Source of the DNA: Candidatus Thiodiazotropha sp. (ex Epidulcina cf. delphinae)
GTDB lineage: Bacteria > Pseudomonadota > Gammaproteobacteria > Chromatiales > Chromatiaceae
DNA length: 55,903 nucleotides
Direction of reading: 5' to 3'
Assembly: GCA_025656505.1 (NCBI GenBank)
Contig: JAHXHR010000004.1
Location: 1-55,903 of the forward strand
A program made the position numbers and the translations under genes. Below, one piece after another: positions 8,444 through 16,680 of the stretch. The notes below the pieces were generated by a model. It saw only the letters and a list, made by a program, of their open reading frames with translations. It was not told the DNA's origin and made no database searches. The first letter of the stretch is position 1. Every line of letters begins with the position of its first letter.

Positions 8444-9043
8444 TTATTTCTTCAGTTCAACCTGCATCCATTGCAGGCCGGGATAGGTGTCCCATGCGTT
8501 TGTGCTTGTATAAAGCTGAATCGAAAGCCGGTCCCCCTCCATCACAGGAATCCAGGGAGACATTACGCTTTCTTGCGGATAACCGGCCTGATTGTAGAGC
8601 GCCGTCGCGCCGGCACCCGCCAGCTCATGATTCACGTCATCATTGATACTGCTATTGATCGCCATCGCATAGGTGGCCGTATTGGTGCGATCAATTACCG
8701 TCGCGCCACTGATACGTGCGGAGCTGTACCCTGCAGGGACTACGATCTCATCATAGTTTCCGCCGCCCGGTATCGTTTCCGTGTCATCACGCACAATGGT
8801 GGTGAACTCAAGGTTCTGATAGGCCGCGACCGGCAGATCCTGAATGCCGTTGTGACGCAGAATAATGACATCACCTTCCGCATTTCCGCCTGCGATGGCT
8901 TCATGGAGCCACTTAATTGCATCAGCCAATTCCTTGGCGGTCTTGTTTGCGGGACCATCAAGGCCGCCAAGTACCTCATCCGTGATTTCGAGTAGATTGA
9001 ATTGCGCGCGCCATGTGGGAACAGGTGCGTATGGTAGTGCCAT
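8444..9043 (-). CDS. Putative tail fibre/receptor-binding protein
   Basis: A 199-residue protein. An N-terminal part including WRAQFNLLEITDEVLGG and a helical stretch (residues 35-55, KTAKELADAIKWLHEAI) is followed by a beta-rich C-terminal domain (about 80-199) with the C1q/TNF-like sequence flavour: VVPAGYSSARIS, WIPVMEGDRLSIQLY, LQWMQVELKK. Such domains form trimeric tips of tail fibres. It follows gpI, the P2 position for the fibre gene H. The fibre is short and host specificity cannot be inferred. Confidence 0.65.
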   Translation of the reverse strand: MALPYAPVPTWRAQFNLLEITDEVLGGLDGPANKTAKELADAIKWLHEAIAGGNAEGDVIILRHNGIQDLPVAAYQNLEFTTIVRDDTETIPGGGNYDEIVVPAGYSSARISGATVIDRTNTATYAMAINSSINDDVNHELAGAGATALYNQAGYPQESVMSPWIPVMEGDRLSIQLYTSTNAWDTYPGLQWMQVELKK

Positions 9044-9046
9044 GAT

Positions 9047-9763
9047 TTAACCTCTTTTCAGTGCGCCGTTAAATTGTGCCGTACCGTCATAGATCGGCGT
9101 GCATGTAGGGTTTCGGTGGCCGTATGTCTTCAGGCCGTTTGCGATGATCTGCCCATCAAAAAGACCCGCCGGAATTTCAGCGCCTGCCTGATAGAGCACA
9201 TCCAAAACTTGAACGATTGAGCCGTCATAGTTGTTCGATCCGTCATAGACATGCGTTGTGCGCGTCACCCGACGAAGACACGCCCGCACCGGCTTAACTC
9301 GATTGATTGCGGAAACGATGCGCGCCACTCGCTCAGCATCAGGCGATTCGGGTGCATTCAGTGACACCTCAAAGCAATACCAATCCGCCGCCTGCTCAGC
9401 GCCCCCATCAAAGCGCGAATCGCCGTTATAGAATGACTTCCTGTGTTCCGTGATCGTGGCATCTCCATAACCCGCAAGAGATAACACGCGCTTGATCGCC
9501 GCCGGCGTGCCTTTGATGGCATGCACCGCATGCGCATCAGCCACCACAGCCCTTTGTGTAGCCTCATCCCATTCCGGATCCCACTCATCCACCCCGAGCG
9601 TCCACGCCAGGTAGGGGAGCAGATCCAGGCGACAGGTCGCCGGGTTCCAAAGATTGGTCAGATCGTCAACATGACCAGGCGCAGCGGCCAGCAGATCCAA
9701 CGCCGCATCTGCCATGGTTTTCTGCAGCTGGGTGGCGTTATAAGGTAACAGCTCAGCACTCAT
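9047..9763 (-). CDS. Baseplate/tail protein I (P2 gpI-like)
   Basis: This 238-residue protein shows the gpI family N-terminus: AATxL-type helix, then CRLDLLPYLAWTLGVDEWDPEW near residue 47 and IKGTPAAIKRVLSLAGYGD near 83. The family forms baseplate wedges with gpJ in contractile tails. It overlaps gpJ by 4 nt. The extra C-terminal region (about 165-238) contains repeated YDGS/YDGT motifs and may serve as the fibre attachment segment. Confidence 0.9.
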   Translation of the reverse strand: MSAELLPYNATQLQKTMADAALDLLAAAPGHVDDLTNLWNPATCRLDLLPYLAWTLGVDEWDPEWDEATQRAVVADAHAVHAIKGTPAAIKRVLSLAGYGDATITEHRKSFYNGDSRFDGGAEQAADWYCFEVSLNAPESPDAERVARIVSAINRVKPVRACLRRVTRTTHVYDGSNNYDGSIVQVLDVLYQAGAEIPAGLFDGQIIANGLKTYGHRNPTCTPIYDGTAQFNGALKRG

Positions 9764-10602
9764 GCCAGATTCACCTCAATCGACTGACAGCGGCCCACCT
9801 GATAGCGCTCAAGTAGCAGATCGGCTGCCGGCTCGGCCAAGACAACACGCCTGACCTCTGGCTGATGCAATGCGGCAAAGATGCCGCCGCGTGTAATAGG
9901 GTGACCCAATCGAAATGATTCGGTGACGTATGTGTTGACCGCCTCAACCGCAGCCGTGCGGATCAGCTCCGGATCAGGCCCCGCGTCAATGGTCAGATTG
10001 GCTTTGATGGCATACTCCAACACCGCCGGCCCTTGCACAATCACTGTTTCAGTCAATGGCCGCACGGACTCATCATTCAAAGCCGCTCTCACCGCATCCA
10101 GCAATGCCTCATCCGGAATGCCATCACCAACCGCAGAGAGCACGGTCACCACCACAGCACCAAGGCCGGGGCTGTAGGTGTCCACATCCAAGACATTAGG
10201 ATCCGCAGAGAGCGAGTGATAGAGATAGCTGCCATGACTGCCGGCTGTGGTGATCCCTTCAAGCGCCATCTGGGTGCGCATCCGCAACCGATCATCGGAC
10301 TCATCGGCTTGCCGCTCGGTGGATACCAGGGCCGCCAGATTATCGAGGTCTGCACCCTCGGCCGAGTTCAGCATCACCGCACGGGCGGCCTCATTGATCC
10401 GCTGATAGATCAACAGCGCTTGATAGGCGGTCGCCTCACCATCAATCGATAACGGATCAGACTCCAGCGCCAACACAGCCGCCAACGCGGGATCTGCATT
10501 GATCAGGTAGTCTTTCCATTGCGTGACCAGGCTCTCATAGTCGATGCCCTGCACAACCTCAGGCGGTGACAGTTTGGAAAGATCAACACCAGCGAACGGC
10601 AT
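9760..10602 (-). CDS. Baseplate assembly protein J (P2 gpJ-like)
   Basis: This 280-residue protein belongs to the gpJ/gp6 family (COG3948). It has an N-terminal helical region with YQALLIYQRINEAARAVML near residue 57 and ADLDNLAALVSTERQADES near 83. A conserved centre follows (TAGSHGSYLYHSLSADPNV), then VVVTVLSAVGDGIPDEALLDAV near 160. It builds the baseplate wedge with gpI and gpW. Two secreted/hydrolase-type genes are inserted between it and gpW, breaking the usual V-W-J-I order. Confidence 0.92.
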   Translation of the reverse strand: MPFAGVDLSKLSPPEVVQGIDYESLVTQWKDYLINADPALAAVLALESDPLSIDGEATAYQALLIYQRINEAARAVMLNSAEGADLDNLAALVSTERQADESDDRLRMRTQMALEGITTAGSHGSYLYHSLSADPNVLDVDTYSPGLGAVVVTVLSAVGDGIPDEALLDAVRAALNDESVRPLTETVIVQGPAVLEYAIKANLTIDAGPDPELIRTAAVEAVNTYVTESFRLGHPITRGGIFAALHQPEVRRVVLAEPAADLLLERYQVGRCQSIEVNLA

Positions 10603-10605
10603 CGA

Positions 10606-11070
10606 TCAGAACTCCCAGACCAACTGATAGACATCCACTACAGGCATACGGATATACCGCAGACCGACACCGGTTAACGTACCGGTTAGGGAAAAATAAT
10701 CAACCGTTTCAGTATCAGAGGCATGGCGACCAGCGGCACCCCAGTGAACCATTCGATGAAATCCACCCCTCAGCTCTAGCCGAGGCGGGACCGGTAAGAA
10801 TTCGTCGATCTTTACGCCGCCGCCTAACTCCACATACCCAGCATGCGATTCATGCGAATCCACGAACATGCCGGCACCTGTGTTGAGGTAGTACCAGTCA
10901 CCAAATAACCGATGCAGCCCAACGCCCAACGGGACTTCGTTACAGCCACCACAATCGGAATGATGAATCGACCTTAGATTCAGGCGCATCTCATCCTGGA
11001 CGGTTATGTCAGCCGCCTCAAGCAAGAAGCTGGAACAAAGCGCGATCAAAAATATCACTATGCGTATCAC
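10606..11070 (-). CDS. Secreted beta-rich protein inserted in the baseplate operon
   Basis: A 154-residue protein with a clear signal peptide (residues 1-19, IVIFLIALCSSFLLEA|AD). The mature part is beta-rich with alternating aromatic/Gly segments (WYYLNTGAGMF, YVELGGGV, LELRGGFHRM) and ends in an aromatic residue (LVWEF), as many small outer-membrane barrels do. DCGGC near residue 41 holds a Cys pair. It resembles acyloxyacyl/PagL-type or other small barrels only in a general way, and no family is claimed. Its place between gpW and gpJ suggests a moron or envelope-modifying gene. Confidence 0.65.
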   Translation of the reverse strand: MIRIVIFLIALCSSFLLEAADITVQDEMRLNLRSIHHSDCGGCNEVPLGVGLHRLFGDWYYLNTGAGMFVDSHESHAGYVELGGGVKIDEFLPVPPRLELRGGFHRMVHWGAAGRHASDTETVDYFSLTGTLTGVGLRYIRMPVVDVYQLVWEF

Positions 11071-11570
11071 GGTATAACCTCCAAGATGGGTTTACTCTTC
11101 ATGGCGCGGACCATCGCGGCAGGCGAAGGAATGCGCGGAAACTTTGGCGGCGGCTGCCAACCCGCATGCCGATAGATTCGGGCATTGAATGACGAACAAA
11201 CCAGGCCGCCCTCATCGGCCGACGGCTTGAGACGAAACAAGTTAAATAACCCGATCCGGAACAGATCCAGCCAGTCATAACGGATCCGCTTTGCGGCAAA
11301 CTCGAACGCAGCGCGCCGGACTGTTTCTTGAGAAACAGGACAGCGGAACACATCGAAGGGGTGGCGATAACTCAGCAGCGGCACGATGCGCGGACCTGAC
11401 CAGTGCAGCTCAACCACGAAAGCGCCTGTACCAATACGCACCGCAATGGCCGTGTGGGTGTAAGGGGAACTAGTCACCCAACTCACCAGCCGCCAAAACC
11501 ACGCATCAGCCCGCTTGAGCGCAACCAAGTCGCCATCACCTATCTGGTGCTTGACTTGCTCATACTTCAT
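11067..11570 (-). CDS. Permuted papain-like (YiiX/NlpC-P60 type) hydrolase
   Basis: This 167-residue protein has the circularly permuted papain-fold pattern. GDLVALKR near residue 12 and SPYTHTAIAVR near 35 give the catalytic His. Later, GGLVCSSFNARIY near 123 gives the nucleophile Cys. Relatives cleave amide or ester bonds in cell-wall peptides or lipids. It overlaps the next gene (secreted beta-rich protein) by 4 nt, so the pair is co-translated. Placement in the baseplate operon suggests either a virion-associated wall hydrolase or an accessory gene. Confidence 0.75.
   Translation of the reverse strand: MKYEQVKHQIGDGDLVALKRADAWFWRLVSWVTSSPYTHTAIAVRIGTGAFVVELHWSGPRIVPLLSYRHPFDVFRCPVSQETVRRAAFEFAAKRIRYDWLDLFRIGLFNLFRLKPSADEGGLVCSSFNARIYRHAGWQPPPKFPRIPSPAAMVRAMKSKPILEVIP
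11322..11337. promoter_or_regulatory. TGTTTC-YYRR-GAAACA palindrome, site 2
   Basis: Centre TTGA, in the papain-like hydrolase gene, again encoding VSQET. The flanks C and G extend the palindrome to 18 bp. Confidence 0.85.
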
Positions 11571-11923
11571 AGATAAATGCCCGGTAGCGTGATCTCTCGC
11601 CCTTCTGGGATGTAGGTCCCCACCAGGTCCAGAACAATGGCACCGGCTTCACCACTCGACACACTCACGCGACTCAAGTTGAATCTTGGCTCCCAGCGAT
11701 CCAACGCCTCAGCGGTGGCAGCGATCAAAGAGACTTGTGTCTGACCATCCAACGGTGAATCAATCAGCTCAAAAATCCGTGACCCAAAATCCCGGCGCAT
11801 CACTCTGGTGCCGAGTGGGGTTGTCAGAATGTTCCTGATTGACTGGCGTAAATGATCCACGCCAGACAGGGCCGAGCCGTCTGTTTGATTTAATCCAATC
11901 ATGTTGGGTAATAAAAAACCCAC
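11567..11923 (-). CDS. Baseplate assembly protein W (P2 gpW/gp25-like)
   Basis: This 118-residue protein has the gp25-like pattern: GLNQTDGSALSGVDHLRQSIRNILTTPLGTR near residues 9-40, then RRDFGSRIFELID. gp25-like proteins clamp the sheath and wedge at the baseplate. It is separated from gpV by an extra 204-residue gene and is followed by the papain-like hydrolase. The length is typical. Confidence 0.92.
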   Translation of the reverse strand: MGFLLPNMIGLNQTDGSALSGVDHLRQSIRNILTTPLGTRVMRRDFGSRIFELIDSPLDGQTQVSLIAATAEALDRWEPRFNLSRVSVSSGEAGAIVLDLVGTYIPEGREITLPGIYL

Positions 11924-11933
11924 CGAAGCGGGT

Positions 11934-12548
11934 TTAGGTAATGTTTAAGATGGCCGCCACGTCCGGCGGGGCCGTGCGTTCGATAATGGCTCTCATGCAG
12001 GGGTCCGCCGCAGTGGTCACCATCGCCAACGCGGCAGCCAAACGGGTTTCAAAATCCAGCAGTTTAGTGATCTGGTTTGTGATCCATTGGACACGCTCAA
12101 CTAAATCAGCCGTGAGCTGATCGATTGTCTGCAGCGCTGATTCAATCGCCTGCGCGCCTTGGTCAATAGCGAGACTCATTTCTGATAGCGCCTCACTGAT
12201 TCGGGCGGTGATAACATCACCGGCACCGAGTAGGTCATCAAAAAAAGCCACATGACCAGCACATCCGTCCGGCTCCTCGATAAACTCCGCCATGGCCCTG
12301 ATTGTGACCTTAACCTCAACCAACCGCCTTGGGCTGGCCAGATCGGTGAGGTGGGTGTCCCAGGCTGTCAACTGTGCGGAAAACGCATCCATGCGGGCCA
12401 GTGCTCCCGCGATATTCGCGAGTCCAAGCTTCAAGAGTCGTGTGCGCAACGCATCAAATTCAATAAAGAAACCAGCAATCTGATCCTCGAACGGATTAAC
12501 GCTGACCGCACCGCTGGTTTTTAGGAGTTGCGAAATTTCTGCTTTCAT
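11934..12548 (-). CDS. Hypothetical helical phage protein between gpV and gpW
   Basis: A 204-residue protein, almost entirely helical (for example RISEALSEMSLAIDQGAQAIESALQTIDQL near residues 110-140), with heptad-like spacing. It has no membrane segment and few cysteines. No family was recognised. It overlaps gpV by 1 nt and lies about 10 nt from gpW, so it is in the baseplate operon. A structural or chaperone role is inferred from position. Confidence 0.65.
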   Translation of the reverse strand: MKAEISQLLKTSGAVSVNPFEDQIAGFFIEFDALRTRLLKLGLANIAGALARMDAFSAQLTAWDTHLTDLASPRRLVEVKVTIRAMAEFIEEPDGCAGHVAFFDDLLGAGDVITARISEALSEMSLAIDQGAQAIESALQTIDQLTADLVERVQWITNQITKLLDFETRLAAALAMVTTAADPCMRAIIERTAPPDVAAILNIT

Positions 12549-13048
12549 TATGGATGCGAATGATGATTAGTGTTGCCGCCGCCATCGATCAATAGGCCGC
12601 CGACAAAAACCGAGCCACCAATGGTGACGTCTCCCTCAATCGTTACACCGCCCGGCGCAATCAATTCCACCGATGCCCTGGCTGTGAGTGTGGCGCTGAG
12701 CTTGTGCTGTTTGCGATCATAGAGAATCACTGTTCCGTCAGCATACTGATGAAGATGGACATCCGGGTCATTCGATGGCGCGGGATGCGCGTCTTGATAT
12801 AGTCCCACCAAAACCACCGATTGAGCCGGATCACCGTTCACGGATAACAAGACAACCTGCTCACCGATCTCCGGCGGGTGCCAACCGCTATTCCCGCCCG
12901 CCCGAAGCGCCAGCCAAGGACGCCAGGCGGTCACCAGCTCGCCGGCTGTTACCTTGACGCGGGCGGTCTCATGATCAACCTCAGAGACCTTTCCCAGTAC
13001 AACCAAATTAGCCAAGCGACGGCCCAACTCTGCAACCTCAAAACTCAT
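12548..13048 (-). CDS. Baseplate spike protein V (P2 gpV-like)
   Basis: This 166-residue protein has an OB-fold N-terminal domain (GKVSEVDHETARVKV, WLALRAGGNSGWHPPEIGEQVVLLS) and a beta-helical C-terminal tip (GVTIEGDVTIGGSVFVGGLLIDGGG). It ends in HHSHP, a Fe-coordinating His pattern seen at the tip of gpV spikes. It pierces the outer membrane on tail contraction. It starts the gpV-gpW-gpJ-gpI run. Confidence 0.92.
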   Translation of the reverse strand: MSFEVAELGRRLANLVVLGKVSEVDHETARVKVTAGELVTAWRPWLALRAGGNSGWHPPEIGEQVVLLSVNGDPAQSVVLVGLYQDAHPAPSNDPDVHLHQYADGTVILYDRKQHKLSATLTARASVELIAPGGVTIEGDVTIGGSVFVGGLLIDGGGNTNHHSHP

Positions 13049-13575
13049 TCCGTTACCTGCTCATAGTCACCCGCGTGGCCCGTGCCAACATCAGGCATCC
13101 AGCCCAGCTTGACGGTGTGCGGCACGATGCCACCACCCCACACCGATTCGCCCATAAAGACATCCTGCTCCCAAGCCACATACCAGGACTCGCACCCCTC
13201 AGCGCCGGGCTTGAACTCACCAGGCCCGGCCGTGATGGCTTCCGGATCACCGACAAGCTCACCCAAACCAAAACGGGCGCGCTTGACTAAGCGGAAAACG
13301 GCGGCGGCAAAATTCCTGACCTCGATATCAACACCCGGTGTCAGGTTGCTCAGCACACAATGGGCGGTGAAACTGCAACGCAAGGCGTCACGACCATCCC
13401 CCGCATCACGCCCCTCATCGATGCGTTCCAGCTCCAACAGCAGCGCCGGGGTATTGATCGTTTCATCATGCGCATCGGATCGATACGCCTCGACCGTATC
13501 AAGCCTGGCATCAAGGTGTGACTTGAAAAAACGCACCTGCGCATCGTGAACCGTTTTCAGATCACCGGCGTTCAT
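13045..13575 (-). CDS. Putative tail completion/terminator protein
   Basis: A 176-residue protein starting MNAGDLKTVHDAQVRFF. It contains TPALLLELERIDEGRD near residue 41 and VEVRNFAAAVFRLV near 81, which resembles gp37-like/DUF1834 or tail-terminator proteins at this genome position. In P2-like phages the corresponding genes (R and S) act in tail completion and head joining. It overlaps gpV and the minor tail protein Z gene at its ends. The assignment rests on position and general flavour. Confidence 0.6.
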   Translation of the reverse strand: MNAGDLKTVHDAQVRFFKSHLDARLDTVEAYRSDAHDETINTPALLLELERIDEGRDAGDGRDALRCSFTAHCVLSNLTPGVDIEVRNFAAAVFRLVKRARFGLGELVGDPEAITAGPGEFKPGAEGCESWYVAWEQDVFMGESVWGGGIVPHTVKLGWMPDVGTGHAGDYEQVTE

Positions 13576-14164
13576 GTTCTAGGGCATACTCCAGTTCGTG
13601 GGATAGGATCTTGCGGAACCGGTCCCGTGCAAATTGTTCAATACGCGCATCCAATTTCCCGGCGCTATCGTCCAGCGAAGCACCTAGCAGTTCGACCGGG
13701 AAACGACCGCGATTCAATGACCCGTGCGCGGCGCTGTATCGTCGGTGCTTCGGGTGATAACCGGGATGCCCTTCCTGTCGGTTGCGGGCCGACCTGATCC
13801 AGACCTTGGGTTGTGAGCCATACACCGAGCGGTAAAAGGTCCCTGCGTAGGTTTTCCCCTGCACACGAGCACCCGCTCGGTGGCGGCTCCAACTCACCCG
13901 CCCGGTTTCGTGTAGCGGTACTGGGTTTAGTCCAACCCATAACAGCCCGTCATTGTCACGCAAGGAGATATGCACGCGCTGATACTGCTTGAGTTTTGGA
14001 TGTGCCATACCACTATCACGGCCGACTTGGCGGAGTATCAGCGTGCGCAGTGCGTTAAGGGTTTTCCTGACCGCCCGCTTGATGGCTGTCTTGACAGCAC
14101 GGGAAGTCCGATCCAGGCCCAGGGTCAAATCATCGGTGATCAGGTCAAAATCCAGATCAATCAT
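13562..14164 (-). CDS. Minor tail protein Z-like (gpZ)
   Basis: A 200-residue basic protein. The N-terminal helix (TSRAVKTAIKRAVRKTLNALRTLI), LRQVGRDSGMAHPKLKQYQRV, a WVGLNPVPLHETG segment and a Arg/His-rich loop resemble the prophage minor tail protein Z family (PF06763). The role is at the head-tail junction or tail completion. The palindrome TGTTTCTCAAGAAACA (14165-14180) abuts its ATG, leaving no visible Shine-Dalgarno other than sequence in the palindrome. Confidence 0.7.
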   Translation of the reverse strand: MIDLDFDLITDDLTLGLDRTSRAVKTAIKRAVRKTLNALRTLILRQVGRDSGMAHPKLKQYQRVHISLRDNDGLLWVGLNPVPLHETGRVSWSRHRAGARVQGKTYAGTFYRSVYGSQPKVWIRSARNRQEGHPGYHPKHRRYSAAHGSLNRGRFPVELLGASLDDSAGKLDARIEQFARDRFRKILSHELEYALEHERR

Positions 14165-14180
14165 TGTTTCTCAAGAAACA
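14165..14180. promoter_or_regulatory. TGTTTC-YYRR-GAAACA palindrome, site 3 (intergenic)
   Basis: Centre TCAA. This is the only intergenic copy, filling the whole 16-nt gap between the FII-like gene and gpZ, directly before the gpZ ATG. Confidence 0.85.
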
Positions 14181-14522
14181 CTATTGCCACGGTGAATTCG
14201 TCGACGGCGGTGGAGATGGCGGGGCCAAAAACAACCAGGTGAAGCCGTTATCCATCGGATCAGTATCAACAAGAGCCCAGGTAACCCCCTCAACAATCAG
14301 CGGGTCGCCCTTGTTGAGCAACGATGCATCACAGGACCTGGCCAGTAGCTCGGAGCCATCCCGCCCAACCGTTAGACCCTCAGCGGCGCGGCGCTCACGG
14401 CCCAAGGTCACACGCTCACCGGTGTGTCTGATTGCGTACAGCTCCCCGAAGGGAGCCATCACTGGGATAGCGAATTCATCCGGGTCTAGCAGGTCAGCCA
14501 GGTCCGCATCATCGATGATCAT
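14181..14522 (-). CDS. Head-tail joining protein (lambda FII-like)
   Basis: A 113-residue protein. It opens MIIDDADLADLLDPDEFA and has a beta-rich core ending GVTWALVDTDPMDNGFTWLFL, the pattern of lambda gpFII-type head-tail attachment proteins. The family caps the head connector and receives the tail. It is located between the FI-like small gene and gpZ, as in lambda-type head modules joined to P2-type tails. Confidence 0.7.
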   Translation of the reverse strand: MIIDDADLADLLDPDEFAIPVMAPFGELYAIRHTGERVTLGRERRAAEGLTVGRDGSELLARSCDASLLNKGDPLIVEGVTWALVDTDPMDNGFTWLFLAPPSPPPSTNSPWQ

Positions 14523-14740
14523 TATTCGCCGGTTTCGCCAGACCTACCGCTATCGCCGCCGTCTTGATCTTCAGTTTTTTTGGAGGTTGCGACCGGCTTC
14601 TTTTTACGGATTGCCGCTTGCGCGGTTCCTGTCAGGATCTTGGAATCCCGCAGTTCACAGGTGAACGGCTTGCCTTTTTTCACGACCCTACCCTCAACAC
14701 GGACATCCTGCAGGGCAGTCATCTCTACTCGCTTGCTCAT
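14522..14740 (-). CDS. Small head protein (lambda FI position)
   Basis: A 72-residue protein starting MSKRVEMTALQDVRVEG. A short folded core is followed by a Lys-rich and then Asp/Gly/Ser-rich disordered tail (about 44-72). It sits between the capsid gene and the FII-like gene, where lambda has FI, a DNA packaging helper. Sequence similarity to FI is not evident, so the role is positional inference. Confidence 0.6.
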   Translation of the reverse strand: MSKRVEMTALQDVRVEGRVVKKGKPFTCELRDSKILTGTAQAAIRKKKPVATSKKTEDQDGGDSGRSGETGE

Positions 14741-14811
14741 GATTCTGTTAGCTCCAAATCAAAAAAGAATGGGCGTCGATGACGCCCATGTGTTAACCCA
14801 AAGGAGACGTA

Positions 14812-16680
14812 TTATTGTGCGATTGAGAACGCTTGTGGGTTGCGGTTCTGGAAATCAACGTCCTGAAAGACGCGGATCACTAGACCATCGGAAGCCGCTT
14901 TAGCGGCCTGATCAACCTGGAGATCCATTACTCCCCAAAAACCAAAAATAAGCTGAGAGAAATCTCCATGAAGCCAGGTGGCGGCAGGTACGTTGTTGGA
15001 CACCTCAGCACGGTAACCGTTGACTTCGCCATCTTCCCAGATGAACTTCGCGGTGCCGGCGGCCTTTTCGGTCACCTTCGCCGCGCCACGTTCTGATGCG
15101 GCGGTCAGATAGGCCATCGCACTCACATCCGCGTTATGACCGGCAACAGCGGTTTCCATGGCAACCATAGACGCCCAGGCCATCCCAGGCGCTGGACGAG
15201 CCACCGCGTTAACGCCGGTCATATTGAGTAAACCGACTGGGGTATTCAGCGTGCCGTCGGCAGCAATGGCCGCGTAATCGATGGCCACACCAATTCCATC
15301 AACCAGATCCTTTGTAATAAAGCGCTCAACACCCAAACTGGATTGCTTACGCATGCGACGGGTCACCGGCACAGCGCCGGCGATTGTCTTGGGCGTCAGC
15401 GGTAATGTTGTTAGATCAAAGTCTGAAGTGTCAACATCCTCATCCTCGCCCAGCCAGTAAAAGTTTGCGCCGGCGGTCTTTTTCGGGATGTCAGCATCAC
15501 CGACCAGGCCGGTAAGCATCTGCGCGCCCAACTTACCGACCAGCGCCTTGTTGCGAATGATATCAATAAACTCCTCCTCCATCAGATCGGTAGCCACCAG
15601 CTCGGCACCCTTGCCGGTTGTCTTCTGCATCAGACCAAGCCGCATCGCCAGGTAGGCATGAGGCACATAAAAGCCCCGCGACTCCTTACCCACGACATCC
15701 GCCATGGCCAGACTGATGGCGCGTTCCCGGCCGGCCTTTTTCCAGTCACCGGTCGCTACGGCATTGATGGCGCGCATCAGATTAAAGCCTTCCAGGTCAC
15801 GCATGGTGATGCCGGCATCCGTGATACCAGGCAGACCATCCCGAGACTCAGTGCCAACCGGGGCGGCAGGCGTAGCGGTTGGCTTAATGCGATCCATAAT
15901 CGCAATGCGCGCCTGGTCGGTTGTCCAGTTTTCGGCGACCGCCTGAGATGCGATATCACGCTGGGTAAACTGGTCACCCATGGCGGTGATCTCTGCGATG
16001 CGGGACTGCTCTTGAGCGCGAATGGAATCGGCGTCAGTAGTGCGCTGATCGTCGGCGCTAGGAGTGGTTGGTTTAGCCACGAGTTTTCCTCCAGTAGGAT
16101 TGTCAAAAGTACGGCCTACGCCGACAGTCGGATCAGCCGGAACAGAAACCATGCTGATTTCGTATGGTTCCCAATCGATCACACGGTAGACCTCCTTATC
16201 GTCTGTGCGTGATTCGAGAACGATTTCATGCACCACGTATCCGATCGATACATGAGAGCGGACGCCATCAGCGATATCCTGCAGGATCTCTTCACCCATC
16301 GCGCCGCGCGAAAATTTAAGTTTTGCGCGGGTGCGCTTGTCACCGTCAAGCCAAAAGCGAGCCACTACTCCCACCTGTGATCGGTGGCCATGAGAATCCA
16401 ATACCGGCGCGCCGTTTTTCATCCGGTCCATACGAATGGCAACTGAGGTGTGATCCAGTATCTCTTCACCGTACCAAAGGCGGACGGGGTACTCACTGGA
16501 AGCTGCTACTTCAACCGTGCGCTTTTTTTCGTTCAGCGTAGACAGATCGACCGAAAACTCACGGGTCTGAACATCGTCATTCAGCTCACGAACCAGATCC
16601 CGGATATCTTCAGGAATCGTTCTTTGTGTCGTCTGACTTGTCGGTGGAATCGTCGTCGTCATCGGTTTTCTCTTTGTCAT
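14812..16680 (-). CDS. Prohead protease-major capsid protein fusion (HK97 type)
   Basis: A single 622-residue frame joins two proteins that are usually separate. Residues about 40-205 form a U35-type prohead protease, with SHGHRS near 95 and RSHVSIGY near 140 holding the probable catalytic His and Ser. Residues about 215-290 look like a scaffold/linker, and about 300-622 form an HK97-fold capsid protein. In-cis fusion implies self-cleavage to release the shell protein. The start overlaps the portal C-terminus by 71 nt; a second ATG at 16662 shortens the overlap. It ends just before the FI-position gene. Confidence 0.88.
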   Translation of the reverse strand: MTKRKPMTTTIPPTSQTTQRTIPEDIRDLVRELNDDVQTREFSVDLSTLNEKKRTVEVAASSEYPVRLWYGEEILDHTSVAIRMDRMKNGAPVLDSHGHRSQVGVVARFWLDGDKRTRAKLKFSRGAMGEEILQDIADGVRSHVSIGYVVHEIVLESRTDDKEVYRVIDWEPYEISMVSVPADPTVGVGRTFDNPTGGKLVAKPTTPSADDQRTTDADSIRAQEQSRIAEITAMGDQFTQRDIASQAVAENWTTDQARIAIMDRIKPTATPAAPVGTESRDGLPGITDAGITMRDLEGFNLMRAINAVATGDWKKAGRERAISLAMADVVGKESRGFYVPHAYLAMRLGLMQKTTGKGAELVATDLMEEEFIDIIRNKALVGKLGAQMLTGLVGDADIPKKTAGANFYWLGEDEDVDTSDFDLTTLPLTPKTIAGAVPVTRRMRKQSSLGVERFITKDLVDGIGVAIDYAAIAADGTLNTPVGLLNMTGVNAVARPAPGMAWASMVAMETAVAGHNADVSAMAYLTAASERGAAKVTEKAAGTAKFIWEDGEVNGYRAEVSNNVPAATWLHGDFSQLIFGFWGVMDLQVDQAAKAASDGLVIRVFQDVDFQNRNPQAFSIAQ

